From the NCBI RefSeq assembly GCF_963169125.1, contig NC_084796.1, forward strand, positions 85,767,888-85,831,887: a DNA stretch of 64,000 nt, read 5' to 3'. The DNA comes from Humulus lupulus. Lineage: Eukaryota > Streptophyta > Magnoliopsida > Rosales > Cannabaceae. The notes beneath the pieces are model-generated. The model searched no databases. It had not been told where the DNA came from and saw only the letters and a list, made by a program, of their open reading frames with translations. Positions 44,144 to 55,952 of this stretch are shown in pieces (the stretch's first letter is position 1; each line of letters starts with the position of its first letter). A program made the position numbers and the translations under genes.

Positions 44144-46385
44144 TGTAATGCCCTGGATAGCCAAGACCGCTACACTGTGTGTTTACAAAGATGCAGGACT
44201 CGTTAATCAAGTCATTTAGTTAAAACGTGATACTGAACCCACTAATGAGCTAGGGTTAAAAGGGTTTTGGTCTCAAAATTGTACATTTTATATAACAAAT
44301 CATTTTATACATGGGATCCCAACAAGGAACAGCGTTCGATAGTCGGTTTAAAAAATTTCCAAAGTTTAAACAACCATTAGCCATTCTAAGGCAAAACAGA
44401 CAATTCTGGTTCCCCTGTTCCGTCTTCCCCTCAACCGTGGAGGCTGAGCAGCTGGTCATGTACATTCAGCTCTCAAAGCTCTCTAAGTCAGGACTGATCA
44501 AGTTTGCCCTTGCCTTTACTGCACCACGTAACACCCGTGAGCCAAGGCCCAGCAAGAGAACATAATATGCTTCACAAACAATCAATAACAAATGAATAAT
44601 CCTTTAAGCATGGTCAGATACTTAACATTCCACATTAATCACATAGCACGTATTTAGAATCAAAGATGCAACTAAACATTAATAACAATCAAGTCACATG
44701 ATAATTAGGGCCGACAACTTAGGTCGCACCCTCTGTTTACCCCACTAACTCTGGCCCGCTTAAACCGAGCTCAGTGCACTATAAGCTATCCTCGACTACC
44801 AGTGGTAGAACCGCGCCCTGTGCGCTAGTGTAACCCTTGGCACTCATAGGCCGTTGGCTTACGATTTGCATGGCATAATACCACCCTTTCAAAGTATACA
44901 CATTAGGGAACTATTAGTCCCACCACAAATACACAATCGGGTGCAGTTTTCTTACCTTTAATTTCCACGTTCACTGACTACGAGCGACGTCCCTCGAGCA
45001 CGATCCGCTTCCCGAGCCCTAGCTTAACACATAGTCACAACCAAGGTAATGGATTCCATTAATATTCAAGTAAAGGTTTCCGGGTATAATTCTAACTTTC
45101 GGGACATCGAGTTCCACCTAACATGGTGGTGGAATCGATCTCGAGCACCCTAGGTTAGGTCCCCGCGCGTAAAAACCCCAAAAGATAAAAAATGCACCTA
45201 AGGGTTGTAGCCCCTGAAACCTATCCATGACCCACCCCTGAAACAGAAACCAAGCCCCTCTGAAGGCAGACACGCGCCGCGGCGCTCCCCTTCGGCAGAG
45301 CCTCCCTTGCTTCGTAGGGCCGCAGCGCTCTAGAACAGAGCCGCGACCCAACCCTTCGTGCCCAAAAAAACCTCCATTTTTTGACTCTCAAACCTCACTC
45401 AATCTCCTCCAAAACTACCCCAACTCCACAACTCAATTACCCAAAGATTTCCCACACCATTCCAGCAACACACCCAGCTAAAACCTAGACCAAAAACCCA
45501 TAAAAAAAAAACCTATTTCAATCTCTGAAACTTACTAACTTAAGAGCATAGAAACCAGCCATGGAAATACCAAAATTCAGCCATTAAACCATAAATTCGA
45601 GCTTACCTTAACTGCAGAATCAATCCTCCAAGAGATTTCTGGGTTAACCTCCAAGGTTCTAGCTTCAGTTTAATCTTCAAATCCAAAACCCAAAAACCAC
45701 TTAGAATACAACCAAATTCACAAAATTTCAACAACAGAGAGTGGGAATCAACCCTTACCTTAGTCCTTGATTGAACCCTTAATTAATCCTTGAGCTAGTC
45801 CTCTAAATCCCAGGTTCAATCCTCAAAATTCCAGCTACAATTTCTAGGTTCTATGTTTTTCCTTTGAGAGAGAAAGAGAGGAAGAGGAAAGAGTTGATCT
45901 AACTTGTTCTACTATTTTCTAAAGCCTCTTAAGTCCATCCTTAAGTGATTAAGCTAATCTTAAGGCTCGAGGTACCGATAACGTCCCCGAGGGAAAAATG
46001 GTAAGAACCCCCAAAATTCCTGCCTAAGTTTCCTAACCTCAAATATATCTCCATATATTTATTTCCATAGCCCGATAACCCAAATATTCAACTAATACCC
46101 AAATTACCCCTTGACTTACCCCAAGTCAAATATTAAGCCCCGGTGTGACTTTCCCGCTAACTGGCTTCCTAGGATCGCCTCAAGTCGCACGCTGTAGATT
46201 TACCCACATAATAATGTGGTTCTCTCAGATATAACATTTAACCACATTTACATTCATGTAATCATACAAGCTTGCTTATCATGTAATCATGCGTTAAATC
46301 AATAACTTCACACATAAACCAATTATGCCCTCCCAATACACTAATCAAGGCCCTTAAGCCACATTAGTGATTTTGGGTCGTTACA
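44144..46385 (-). repeat. 3' LTR of element C
   Basis: 2242 bp, TGTAATGCCCTGGATAGCC...GATTTTGGGTCGTTACA on the plus strand. Has GGGATCCC near 44313, the conserved GAGCCAAGGCCCAGCAAGA block near 44541, and a CG-rich word cluster at 45271-45350. A purine-rich tract lies just inside it (46386-46400). Confidence 0.9.
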
Positions 46386-46421
46386 ACTATCCCTTCCTAC
46401 TGAGAATTTCATCCTCGAAAT

Positions 46422-46799
46422 TTACCTGAATAGCTCGGAATACTGATCCCACATCATTGTCTCTAGTTCCCAGGTCGCTTCCTTGACCTTGCTCTTTCTC
46501 CACAACACTTTAACTAACTGAATCGTCTTATTCCGTAGAACTTTGTCCTTCCGATCCAGAATCTGAACTGGTCGCTCTTCGTAGGATAGATCTGTTTGTA
46601 ACTCTAAGTCCTCATACTTCAGCACATGTGTCGTATCTGAAACATACTTCTGCAACATAAAGACATGGAATACATCATGAACTCCCAACACCGACGGTGG
46701 CAAGGCCAACCTATACGCCACCTGTCCAATCCTTTTTAGAATCTCGAAAGGTCCAACAAATTGAGGGCTCAGCTTGCCCTTTACCCCGAATCTTCTCAC
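46422..46799 (-). pseudogene. Integrase C-terminus with chromodomain (element C)
   Basis: [40 protein letters not shown] and [16 protein letters not shown] are visible. The last is the chromodomain-type tail of chromoviruses, thought to direct integration to marked chromatin. The frame ends 37 bases before the 3' LTR. A stop near 46810 separates it from the integrase core. Confidence 0.85.
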
Positions 46800-46817
46800 C
46801 CCATGCAGTGGTGAAAC

Positions 46818-47990
46818 TCACAGAAATACGTGGTTCCCAACCTGGAACTCCACGTCCCTACGCCTAGGATCAGCGTAGCTTTTCTGTCTACTCTGCGAAG
46901 CAAGCATTCTGGCTCGAATCTTCTCAATAGCTTCATTAGTCTTCTGAACCATATCTGGCCCCAAATTCTTCCTCTCACCCATCTTATCCCAATGAATGGG
47001 TGATCTACACTTTCTCCCATATAACATTTCATAAGGAGCCACTCCAATCGTGGACTGATAACTATTGTTATATGAGAACTCAATCAACGGAAGATACTTA
47101 CTCCAAGACCCCTCGAAATCAATCACACACGCCCTAAGCATGTCCTCCAACACCTGAATCGTCCTCTCAGACTGTCCATCAGTCTGAGGATGAAAAGCTA
47201 TGCAAAACTTCAACTGGGTTCCCATGGCTCTCTGCAAAGCTCCCCAAAACTTGGAGGTAAAGATAGGGTGTCGATCAGATACAATAGACTTTGGAACCCC
47301 GTGGAGACGTACTATCTCCCTCACATACAGCTCTGCATATTGTTCCACTGTACAGGTCGACTTCACTGGCAGAAAATGAGCTGACTTGGTGTATCTGTCT
47401 ACTATCACCCACACTGAGTCACAAAGTCCCACTGTTCTGGGTAGTCCTCCCACAAAATCCATCGAGATGTCCTCCCACTTCCACTCTGGGATACCCAAAG
47501 GCTGAAGCAATCCTGCTGGTCGCTGGTGCTCAACCTTTACCTGCTGACATGTCAAACATCTAGCCACATACTCTACCACATCCTTCTATATCCCAGGCCA
47601 CCAATATAATGTCCGTAAATCCTGATACATTTTCGTGGTACCCGAATGAAGAGAATATGGCGTAGAGTGAGATTCATTCAGTATCTCTCGTCTAATCTCC
47701 TCATCTACCGGGACACAAATCCGTCCCTGATATCGAAGCATACCAGTCCCAGAAACAGAATAATCCTTAGCTATCCCAGCTAAGACATGCTGCCTAACAT
47801 CTTGGAACTGTGCCTCCACCAATTGTCCTTCCTTGATCCTCTCTAGCAGGGTCGACTGCATAGTAATATTAGCTAACTGGCCCACCACCAATTCTATCTT
47901 TGCCCTGGCCATCTCATCAGCTAACTCTATCGAGATCTGGGTGGAACTATACAATTGTCCTGGGCCCCTCCTACTCAACGCATCTACCAC
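46818..47990 (-). pseudogene. Integrase zinc-binding and catalytic domains (element C)
   Basis: The HHCC region spans HSTPYSLHSGTTKMYQDLRT and ARCLTCQQVK, with one stop near 47584. The core retains the full D,D,E set: ISMDFVGGLPRT, IVSDRHPIFTSKFW, and GQSERTIQVLEDMLR. VAPYEMLYGRKCRSPIHWD follows. This is the best-preserved integrase in the window, although split from its neighbours by stops at both ends. Confidence 0.88.
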
Positions 47991-48960
47991 CACATTGGCC
48001 TTCCCTGGGATGTAAAGGATATCGCAGTCATAATCCTTAACCAGCTCTAACCAGCGTCTCTATCTCATGTTTAGATCCTCCTGAGTGAAGAAATATTTTA
48101 AACTCTTGTGGTCAGTGTATATCTCTCACTTCTCCCCATACAAATAATGCCGCCAAACCTTCAGTGCAAATACCACTGCTGCTAATTCCAAATCATGAGT
48201 AGGATACCACTGTTCGTACTCCTTCAGCTACCGCGATGCATAAGCTATAACTTTCTCATTCTGCATCAGCACGCAGCCTAAACCCATCCTCGATGCATCA
48301 TAGTAAACTATAAACTTTCCTTCCTCCGAAGGAAGACTCAGCATAGGTGCAGAGATAAGTCGTCGCTTCAACTCTTGGAAACTGTTCTCACACTTCTCTG
48401 ACCAGACAAACTTCTGATTCTTTCTTGTCAATTCTATCATTGGTGAAGAAATCTTTGAGAATCCCTCCACAAACTGCCTGTAATAACCTGGCAACCCAAG
48501 GAAACTCCGCACCTCCGAGGCGTTCCTTGGCCTCGACCAATCTCTCACCGCTTCCACCTTAGAAGGATCCACCTTAATCCCTTCTTGGCCAACTATATGT
48601 TCAAGAAAAGTCACCTCTGGCAACCAAAACTCACACTTCTTAAACTTGGCATATAACCGATGCTCCCTTAACCTCTGTAAAACTTGTCGAAGATGCTGAT
48701 CATGCTCTGCCTCTAAACTAGAGTATACTAGAATGTCGTCGATGAAAAAAATAACGAACTGATCCAAGAAGTCCTTTAACACCCTGTTCATCAAATCCAT
48801 AAAAGTTGACGGGGCGTTGGTCAAACCAAAAGACATGACCAAGAACTCATAGTGCCCATATCGCATCTGGAAGGTCGTCTTCGGTAGATCGTAGATCAAT
48901 CTTTGAGAACACCGTCTTTCCCTGTAGCTGATCGAACAAGTCATCAATCCTTGGTAAAGG
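47991..48960 (-). pseudogene. Reverse transcriptase C-part and RNase H (element C)
   Basis: [20 protein letters not shown], catalytic FIDD (48735-48746), [20 protein letters not shown], and the RNase H start [20 protein letters not shown] are clear. Just upstream, at about 48890, RT motif A (KIDLRS) is followed directly by PKTTF, so about 40 bases covering the GYHQLRI-type segment are deleted and the frame shifts. Stops near 48227 and beyond break RNase H. Confidence 0.85.
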
Positions 48961-50124
48961 TTACTTATTCTTAATAGTTAACTTTTTCAATTCTCTATAG
49001 TCTATACACATTCTTAGGATCCCGTCCTTCTTCTTAACAAACAGCACTGGAGCGCCCCATGGTGAGTAGCTAGGCCTGATGAACCCCAAATCCAGAAGTT
49101 CTTGCAACTGTATCTTTAGTTCCTTCAACTCTGCTGGTGCCATTCTATATGGTTTCCATGATACTGGCTCTGTCCCCGATGCTAACTGAATCTCCCTGCG
49201 CGGCGGCAACCCTGGTAGATCCTCAGGAAATACATCCAAAATCTCACACACCAATCTGGTCTCTCCCGGCCCCGCCGGCATAACCTTAGTGGTATCCACC
49301 ACACTAGCCAGAAAACCTATGCATCCTCCCTGCAACAAGTCTCTGGCTCTCAATGCTGAAATCATGGATACGCGGGGTCCACTTACCGCACCCACAAAGA
49401 CAAAAGGATCCTCGCCCTCAAGCTCAAAAATCACCATCTTCTTCCTACAATCAATAGTACCCCCATATCTGACCAACCACTCCATCCCTAAGATCATATC
49501 AAAATCCTCCATGTTTAACTCAATCAGATCCACCGAAAGTTCCCTACTATCAACCACCACTGGCAGTGCTCTAATCCACCTCCTAGAAACTACCAATTCC
49601 CTCGTAGGCAACAAAGTCCCAAACCCTGTTGTCTGATATTCACTAGGTCTACACAATCTATTAATCACTTTACTAGAAACACAAGAATGTGTAGCACAAG
49701 AATCAATCAATACAGTAAAAGGAGAGCCAGCACTAGAAAGCTGACCTGTCACTACCGAGGGACTAGTCTCGGTCTCTGCCTGCGTCAAAGTGAATACACG
49801 AGCTGGAGTCAAGCTATCCACCTTTCCTGCTTCACCTTTATTCACTGTTGGGCAGTCTTTCTTGAGATGCCCCACTATTCCGCACACAAAATAAGCTTTG
49901 GCTGGACATTCTCCCAGGTGATGCCTTCTACACCTCGAGCACTCTGGATAGGTCTGCCATGCCTCACCGCCACCCTGACGGCCACCCTGACCACCCCGAC
50001 CCCTTCTACCAGGACCAGCAGTGGTCGAAGTGTCAGGAGTATTCCTCTTGAAATCAATGGGGCCTCCGCCCCTACCTGTCCCTGAATAAGGAGGCACCAC
50101 TTTGCGGCCCTCGTGCCTCACCAC
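48961..50124 (-). pseudogene. Gag C-terminus, protease and RT N-part (element C)
   Basis: One open frame of 387 codons. It holds the nucleocapsid region ([31 protein letters not shown]), the protease ([16 protein letters not shown]) and the start of RT ([35 protein letters not shown]). The knuckle has Tyr in place of its first Cys. The protease motif is DSCA where DSGA is usual, so it is probably dead. It ends with a frameshift before RT motif A. Confidence 0.85.
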
Positions 50125-50133
50125 ACTTTCCCT

Positions 50134-50916
50134 TCAAATCTTGTTCTCTGCTTCCTCAGCAGTAAGAGCCTTCTCAACGGCCTGGGCATAAGTTTTTCCT
50201 CCAGGTACCATCGTAATCCTAACATCCCGAGCTATCATAGCATCAAGCCCCCTGATAAACCTATCTTGCCTAGCAGCATCAATAAGCATAAGATCTGGTG
50301 CAAACTTCGCAAGTCTGTCAAATTTTAGGGCATACTCTGTAACAGTCATATTGTCCTGCACCAAACCCACAAACTCATTAACTTTTGATGCCCTGACGGC
50401 AACATTATAGTATTTCTGGCTAAACAGATCTTTAAATCCCTCCCAACTCAATGTAGTAACATCCCTTGTCTGTGATGCCACTTCCAACCAGATGCGGGCA
50501 TCCTCTCTCAACATATACGTGACACAGGCCACTCTGTCATGTCCCTCTATCCTCATGAAATCCAGGATAGTAGTAATCATAGTCAGCCATTGCTCGACCT
50601 TTAATGAATCAGGTCCTCCCTAAAAAATTGGGAGTTATTGCTTCCTGAACCGCTCGTATAACGACTCCCACCTATTCCCAACCTCTCCAGACTGTACAAC
50701 TGGTACCACTGCAGGTGGTACAATAAAGGCAGCACTCCCTGATGGAGCCTGCTGTTGCAGTAGACGAATCTGTTCATCTTGGCTCTGTAATCGAGCTTGC
50801 ATATCAGCCATGAGTTATTGCCTATTCTTAAGGACTGGCGGAGGAATTTGGCCATGGTCATCACCCCTAGTCCCGGACCTAGCGCCGGCTAGTCGCGTAG
50901 ATTTTCTTGGACGCAT
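50134..50916 (-). pseudogene. Gag N-terminus and capsid (element C)
   Basis: Likely start at 50916 (MRPRKSTRLAGARSGTRGDD). A Gln-rich helix and the retrotransposon gag domain (ACVTYMLREDARIWLEVASQ, LSWEGFKDLFSQKYY, MTVTEYALKFDRLAKFAPDL) follow. Stops near 50818, 50643 and 50625 and one at about 50133 interrupt it. The longer frame beginning at 51021 adds only leader translation. Confidence 0.82.
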
Positions 50917-51382
50917 AGCTATCCAAGTCAATCTGTAATCAACGACTCGGCAATCAGACCATGATGACAGGGTAAAAGCTTCTCCAAAATCCATCAAAGG
51001 AACATAACCAATCACAAACATTCAGAATATAGGCATTCATCCACATGCACCAGCTGCTGATAAGCATGCCCCAACATTACCACACCATAACTAAGATAAA
51101 AGCATTCACCAATACGTAATATGCAGTTAATCATCCAAATATTCATTTACATGCACAACGATGCTAATAAGCATGCCTTAATATTTTCATACAACAGTCA
51201 AGAGCCAGGCCCTATCAGTATCTCATACATCCTATTAATCCAACGAACAGCAGCATTCATAATTCATTCCAAGCATACAAGCATAAAAGCATACATACAC
51301 ATTACTAATCCTTGAATCGAGCTTGTCTCTACCAGTGAATGTACATGTCCAGCGGGTCTTTAGGAACCCTTAAACCTAGGAC

Positions 51383-51394
51383 GCTCTGATACCA
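51383..51394 (-). promoter_or_regulatory. Primer binding site of element C
   Basis: The minus strand reads TGGTATCAGAGC, the standard initiator-Met-type site, three bases from the 5' LTR. Confidence 0.92.
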
Positions 51395-51397
51395 AGT

Positions 51398-51857
51398 TGT
51401 AACGCCTTGGATAGCCAAGACTGCTACACTGTGTGTTTACAAAGATGCAGGACTCGGTAATCAATTCATTTAGTTAAAATGTGATACTGAACCCACTAAT
51501 GAGCTAGGGTTAAAAGGGTTTTGGTCTCAAAAGTGTACATTCTATATAACAAAACATTTTATACATGGGATCCCAACAAGGAACAACGTTCGAAAGTCAG
51601 TTTACAAAATTTCCAAAGTTTAAACAACCATTAGCCATTCTAAGGAAAAACAGAAAATTATGGTTCCCCTGTTCCTGTCTTCCCCTCAACCGTGGCGGCT
51701 GAGCAGCTAGTCATGTACATTCATGTCTTAGAGCTCTCCAAGTTAAGGCTGATCAAGTGTGCCCTTGCCTTTACCTGCACCACGTAACACCCGTGATCCA
51801 AGGCCCAGCAAGAGAACATAATATGCTTCACAAACAATCAATAACAAATGAATAATA
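51398..51857 (-). repeat. 5' LTR of element C, truncated
   Basis: About 460 bases match the start of the other LTR (44144 onward). The match stops at ...AACAAATGAATAAT; from 51858 the sequence is copia gag of fragment D. About 1.8 kb of LTR is lost. Confidence 0.9.
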
Positions 51858-52279
51858 TTGAGAAAATTCAATGAAAGAGTTTTCCCATCAATGAAAGAAA
51901 ATTCAAAATATTGAGAAATTAAGAACTTTCTTGCACCTTCTTCCTCAGCCTTGTACTTACTCTCCAAGGCATCCCAAATCTCCTTCCCAGATTTGGTATT
52001 GGTATAGAGGTCATATAGCCTATCGGATAGGGCATTAAGGATATGACCCCTACAAAGAAGCTTGTCCTCTTCTCTCTTTCTTCTTTTCTCCACCTCCTTG
52101 GGAGTGTCTTTGTCGGATGGCTCGGCTAGAGGTGCCAAGGATGACTCAAGGATGTAGGCTATCTTGAGTGTTGGGAAAAGGAATTTCACCTTGTCTTTCC
52201 ACCTAGTGAAATTGGATCCATCAAACCTATCCAACCTCACTAGGTCTTGGTTCATAATCTTGATGGTCTCCCCTTCCAT
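51858..52279 (-). pseudogene. Copia gag N-terminus (fragment D)
   Basis: Start at 52279, MEGETIKIMNQDLVRLDRFD, then NFTRWKDKVKFLFPTLKIAY and NALSDRLYDLYTNTKSGKEI, a UBN2-type copia gag. It stops being copia at about 51858, where it is joined to the LTR of C; any downstream open frame is chimeric. No pol remains. Confidence 0.8.
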
Positions 52280-52307
52280 TGAAACAAAAAAGGGATCAGA
52301 TTTTGAT

Positions 52308-53424
52308 TGTTAGGAAAATATGTATTGCCTCAATGGAAAAGGTAAGAAAATATTACAACTCTATACAAAAAATACAATGGACAATATGATTGATTAAAAA
52401 AAGTGTTACAACTCTATAACTGAAAATACAAACAAACAAAGAAAAGGAAGAAGAAGAAGGAGAATAAGAGAATGGTGAAAGACACAACTCTAAACAAAAG
52501 ATTACAAGTAAAGGAAAGGTGTTTGAAACAAAAGAAAAGAAGATTACAACTCTAAACAAAAGTTACAAGTAAATAGAAAATTAAAATAAGAAGAATAGAA
52601 ATAGAGAAAAATGCAAGAACAAAACAAAAGTAAACTCTCACCTACACAACCTAAGTGAAGAGGTTTGGGGATCACCAACTTGAACAAGGTTTAAAACCCT
52701 TGTCCAAAAGCTTATTTGCCCCTAACTCAAGCACTAAGGGATCTCTCATAGATTTTAGGAAATGCTTTCTGGAATAATCAAGCCTCAAGGTGTATTTTCC
52801 AGCCAAGTGCTTTGTGGATGGAAAATGGTGTGTCTTACAAGTGAGCATTAGGCTCCTATTTATAGAGTTTGAGATACCCCTTTGAATTTCAAATTCCACC
52901 AACCCCCATGGCTGTTACCAATGTTTTAATTGGATGTTTATGGAATTAAAATGGAGATTTGGGAGTTATTTGGGATGTTAGAACCGTTCAATTTGGAAAA
53001 AACTGAAAAACCACATAGGCTGTCAGCCTCACTGGCCGCAGCCACTGGCCTCTGTCCCCCAGGCTGCGGCCAGGGAAAGACAATGGCCGCGACCACAGCC
53101 TTTTTTTAGCCAAAAATGTGATTTTTCCATAACGTTCCAAAACGTCCCAAATCCTTTCCCACATGATTTTGTAACCTCCAAACACCTATTGGGAGTTAAA
53201 AACATGTCTCCAACAGTCATATGTCATCATGACTTTGTGAAATCACATCTCAAATGTGTAACATATAATATACACATTATTGGGTAATATTTGGGAGTTA
53301 CAAATTTGTAACTGATTTTGTAACTCCAAAATATGTCACATTTGGGCACACTTATATTTGGGACTCTCAATAATATGTTACAAGGTGTGACAAATCAGAT
53401 TTTGTCACATTATTTAATCTAACA
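52308..53424 (-). repeat. 5' LTR of copia fragment D
   Basis: TGTTAGGAAAA on the left and ATCTAACA on the right form TG...CA ends with a six-base terminal inverted repeat; 1117 bp. It lies directly upstream of the D gag on the minus strand. It contains a cluster of GGCCGCAGCC/GGCTGCGGCC words at about 53030-53100. No clear tRNA-Met primer site was found beside it. Confidence 0.65.
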
Positions 53425-53447
53425 TTATATTATATGAAATAATATAA
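53425..53447. repeat. Perfect palindrome at the D/B junction
   Basis: TTATATTAT, ATGAA, ATAATATAA: a 9-bp perfect hairpin directly outside the D LTR and before recognisable B sequence. Confidence 0.75.
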
Positions 53448-53999
53448 CAATCTGTTCGCATGACCGAACTTAGCATAGCACTTTGTTTGATTTAACAAAA
53501 TAACAAAATTTTGAAAATACTCTAAGTACCTTAGAATGCTTTCACTTATTTTTCTCATGTGTTTACATACCTCTCGATATGCTTTGCTTACTAGATACCT
53601 TATATGCCCCCCAAGTGATCGAGGAGCTCTAGGTCCTTGGTCACTTGCCTTTACCAAAACCTGTTTGAACATTACTGCTCGAAGCAAAAGAATGAACATG
53701 ATAATATAGCAAATCAACACACGTAATGAGCAAATACTTGTAATAAATATGATAATTGGCAAGAATGACTGGCTGCGCACAGTCCCTTATATTTCTCGTA
53801 ATAAATGGACAAAACGTGTCTCTACGAGTGATCAATAAGATCTTACACTTATAAGCGATCAGTCATATAAAATGACCAACCCTTTTTCATAACTTGTAAA
53901 AAGTAAAATTAATACAAGCCAATTCTTTGAGAAGAATTGTTTATTGATAGTACTTGCACAGGTGTTCTCCATTCCAATAGCGAGGAATGAGATCTCCGT
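53448..53999. other. 3' non-coding region of B
   Basis: Matches the region after integrase in A (26620-27060) in reverse orientation. About 350 bases of B between this and the antisense gene were lost at the C/D insertions. Confidence 0.6.
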
Positions 54000-54809
54000 T
54001 TAAGCAGGCAAGTTTATAGGTGCCTGGATGAAGGACTTCTTGAATCTGGTATGGCCCTTCCCTTTTGAAATACATCTTAGGAGTGGCATTGAGTATCCTC
54101 TTCGGTACAAGATTCCATCGACTAGGATATACATGGCAGCCTGCCGCTGAAGGGTCCTAGCTTTGTTTCTATCCGTTGGTAATACACCTTGCGTCAGATA
54201 CTCTATATATGGTGCCATCCATGTATTTTCCATCTGGATCACCATAGTGGTCTCCTCTGTTCGGATGCTTGGCACAGACAGCCGCTCAACTGGTACTATA
54301 TTCAGAGTATCAGCATCCTTCGCGCTTGCTAACTTGGCCAAAGCATCAGCATTGGAATTCTGGTTGCGAGGTACTTGCCGAAGGGTGTACTTGTCGAACT
54401 GAGCCAATAGATCTTTTGTTTTGTTTAAATAGGCAACCATCTTTAAACCTCGTGCCTGGTACTCTCCCATGACTTGATTCACCACCAACTGAGAATCACT
54501 GTAGATGTCGAGTACCTTTATATTCATGTCCCTGGCTAATCGTAACCCAACGAGTAATGTTTCATACTCGGCTTCGTTGTTAGAAGCAGTGAAGTCAAAC
54601 CTGATTGCGCAGTGAAATCGATGCCCTTCAGGTGTTATCAATATCACTCCTGCTCCTGTGTGGCACTCGTTAGAAGAACCATCTATAAATAATTTCCATG
54701 AGGGAGCTTGGTTTTGAGACTCAGGCTCATCAGGCTCTTCGGTCTGCTCGCTATCTATAAGTTCAATGAACTCTACAATGAAGTCAGCCAGGGCTTGCCC
54801 TTTTATCAC
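54000..54809 (-). pseudogene. Second, archaeal-type RNase H (element B), integrase deleted
   Basis: An uninterrupted frame holds KLFIDGSSNECHTGAGVILI, SNNEAEYETLLVGLRLA, DIYSDSQLVVNQVMGEYQAR and NADALAKLASA with all four acidic residues visible. After LYRRGYSMPLLRCISK the frame passes at about 54064 straight into GKGHTRF, which is the C-terminal end of integrase. The roughly 950 bases that encode integrase in A (about 25496-26450) are absent. A short GGAA repeat lies at the junction. Confidence 0.85.
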
Positions 54810-54812
54810 TGC

Positions 54813-55952
54813 TCATGGCAAGTAAGAGATATCGAACTGCCCAAGTTTGACTGCCCATTTTAACAATCTACCCGCAGCCTCTGGTTTTTGCAGAACTTGC
54901 CGTAGAGGCTGATCGGTCAAAACCGTGATTGGGTGAGCTTGAAAGTAAGGTCGCAGCTTCCTTGAGGCCAAAATTAAGCAGTAGGCTAGCTTTTCAATTG
55001 GTGGATATCGCTGCTCCGCTCCAATTAGCCTCTTGCTTACATAATAAATAGCCTTATGCACGCCTTCTTCCTCTCTTACTAAAACAGCACTAGCAGCATA
55101 TTCCGTGATCACTGGGTAGATGAACAAAGTTTCCTTATCAACCGGTTTCGATAGGACTGGTGGTTGTTCCATATGAGTTTTCAATGCTTGAAAATCCTGC
55201 TCGCACTCCTCCGTCCACTCAAATTTTTTGTTGCCTCTAAGTAGATTAAAAAATGGGACACATTTGTCCGTCGATTTGGAAATAAATCTACTGAGAGCAG
55301 AAATTCTTCCGATCAAACTTTGAACATCCTTAATCTTTACTAGCGATTTCATATCGATTAGAGCTTTGATCTTCTCAGGATTGACTTCAATTCCTCTCGA
55401 GCTAACTATAAATCTCAAGAAATTCTCTGATCCTACTCCGAAGTAGCATTTGAGGGGATTGAGCTTCATCTGGTATTTATTCAAGACGTTGAAGCACTCC
55501 TGCAAATCCTCTATATGCCCTTCTGCCTTCTTCGACTTAACCAGCATGTCGTCAACATATACCTCCATGTTTGTCCTGATCAACTCCTTAAACATGTGGT
55601 TGACTAGTCGCTGGTAAGTTACACAAGTGTTTTTTAAACCGAAGGGCATTACTCTGTAATAGTAAAGCCTTGTATCAGTCTGAAAGCTAGTGTGATCCTC
55701 ATCAGGAGGATGCATACTAATTTGATTATACCCGAAGTATGCATCCATGAATGAGAGAATCTCATGCCCTGCAGTGGCATCGACCAATTGGTCGATTCTT
55801 GGGAGTGGGAAACAATCTTTGGGGCAGGCTTTATTAAGGTCTATGAAATCCACGCATGTTCGCCATTTGTCATTCATCTTGGGAACTAGCACGAGATTAG
55901 AGACCCACGATGGATAAAATGCCACCCTAATGAACCCATTCTCCTTTAGCAT
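54813..55952 (-). pseudogene. Reverse transcriptase and RNase H (element B)
   Basis: A 379-codon open frame. RT has CVDFIDLNKACPKDCFPLPR, ILSFMDAYFGYNQISMHPPD, RVMPFGLKNTCVTYQRL, and YVDD at 55548-55559. RNase H follows with TEYAASAVLVREEEGVHKAI and LTDQPLRQVLQKPEAAGRLL. It ends at a TGA (54813-54815) between RNase H and the second RNase H, exactly where A also has TGA. A TAA before 55952 breaks it from the protease part. This is the most complete RT in the window. Confidence 0.9.

Larger units (their letters stand above)
44144..51857 (-). mobile_element. Tekay/Del-like gypsy retrotransposon C
   Basis: The 3' LTR is complete (44144-46385) and the 5' LTR is truncated (51398-51857). The internal region on the minus strand has a primer site, gag, protease, RT, RNase H, integrase and a C-terminal chromodomain-like segment. 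Long LTRs over 2 kb and the chromodomain point to the Tekay (Del) chromovirus group. It is inserted in the last exon of B's antisense gene. The right side is joined to copia fragment D, so no target duplication can be read. By eye the two LTRs differ at about 5% of positions where they overlap. Confidence 0.88.

Noticed and set aside
51743..51857. C-terminal extension of the D gag open frame
   Set aside because: It is translation of element C's LTR fused by a deletion, so only 51858-52279 is copia gag.
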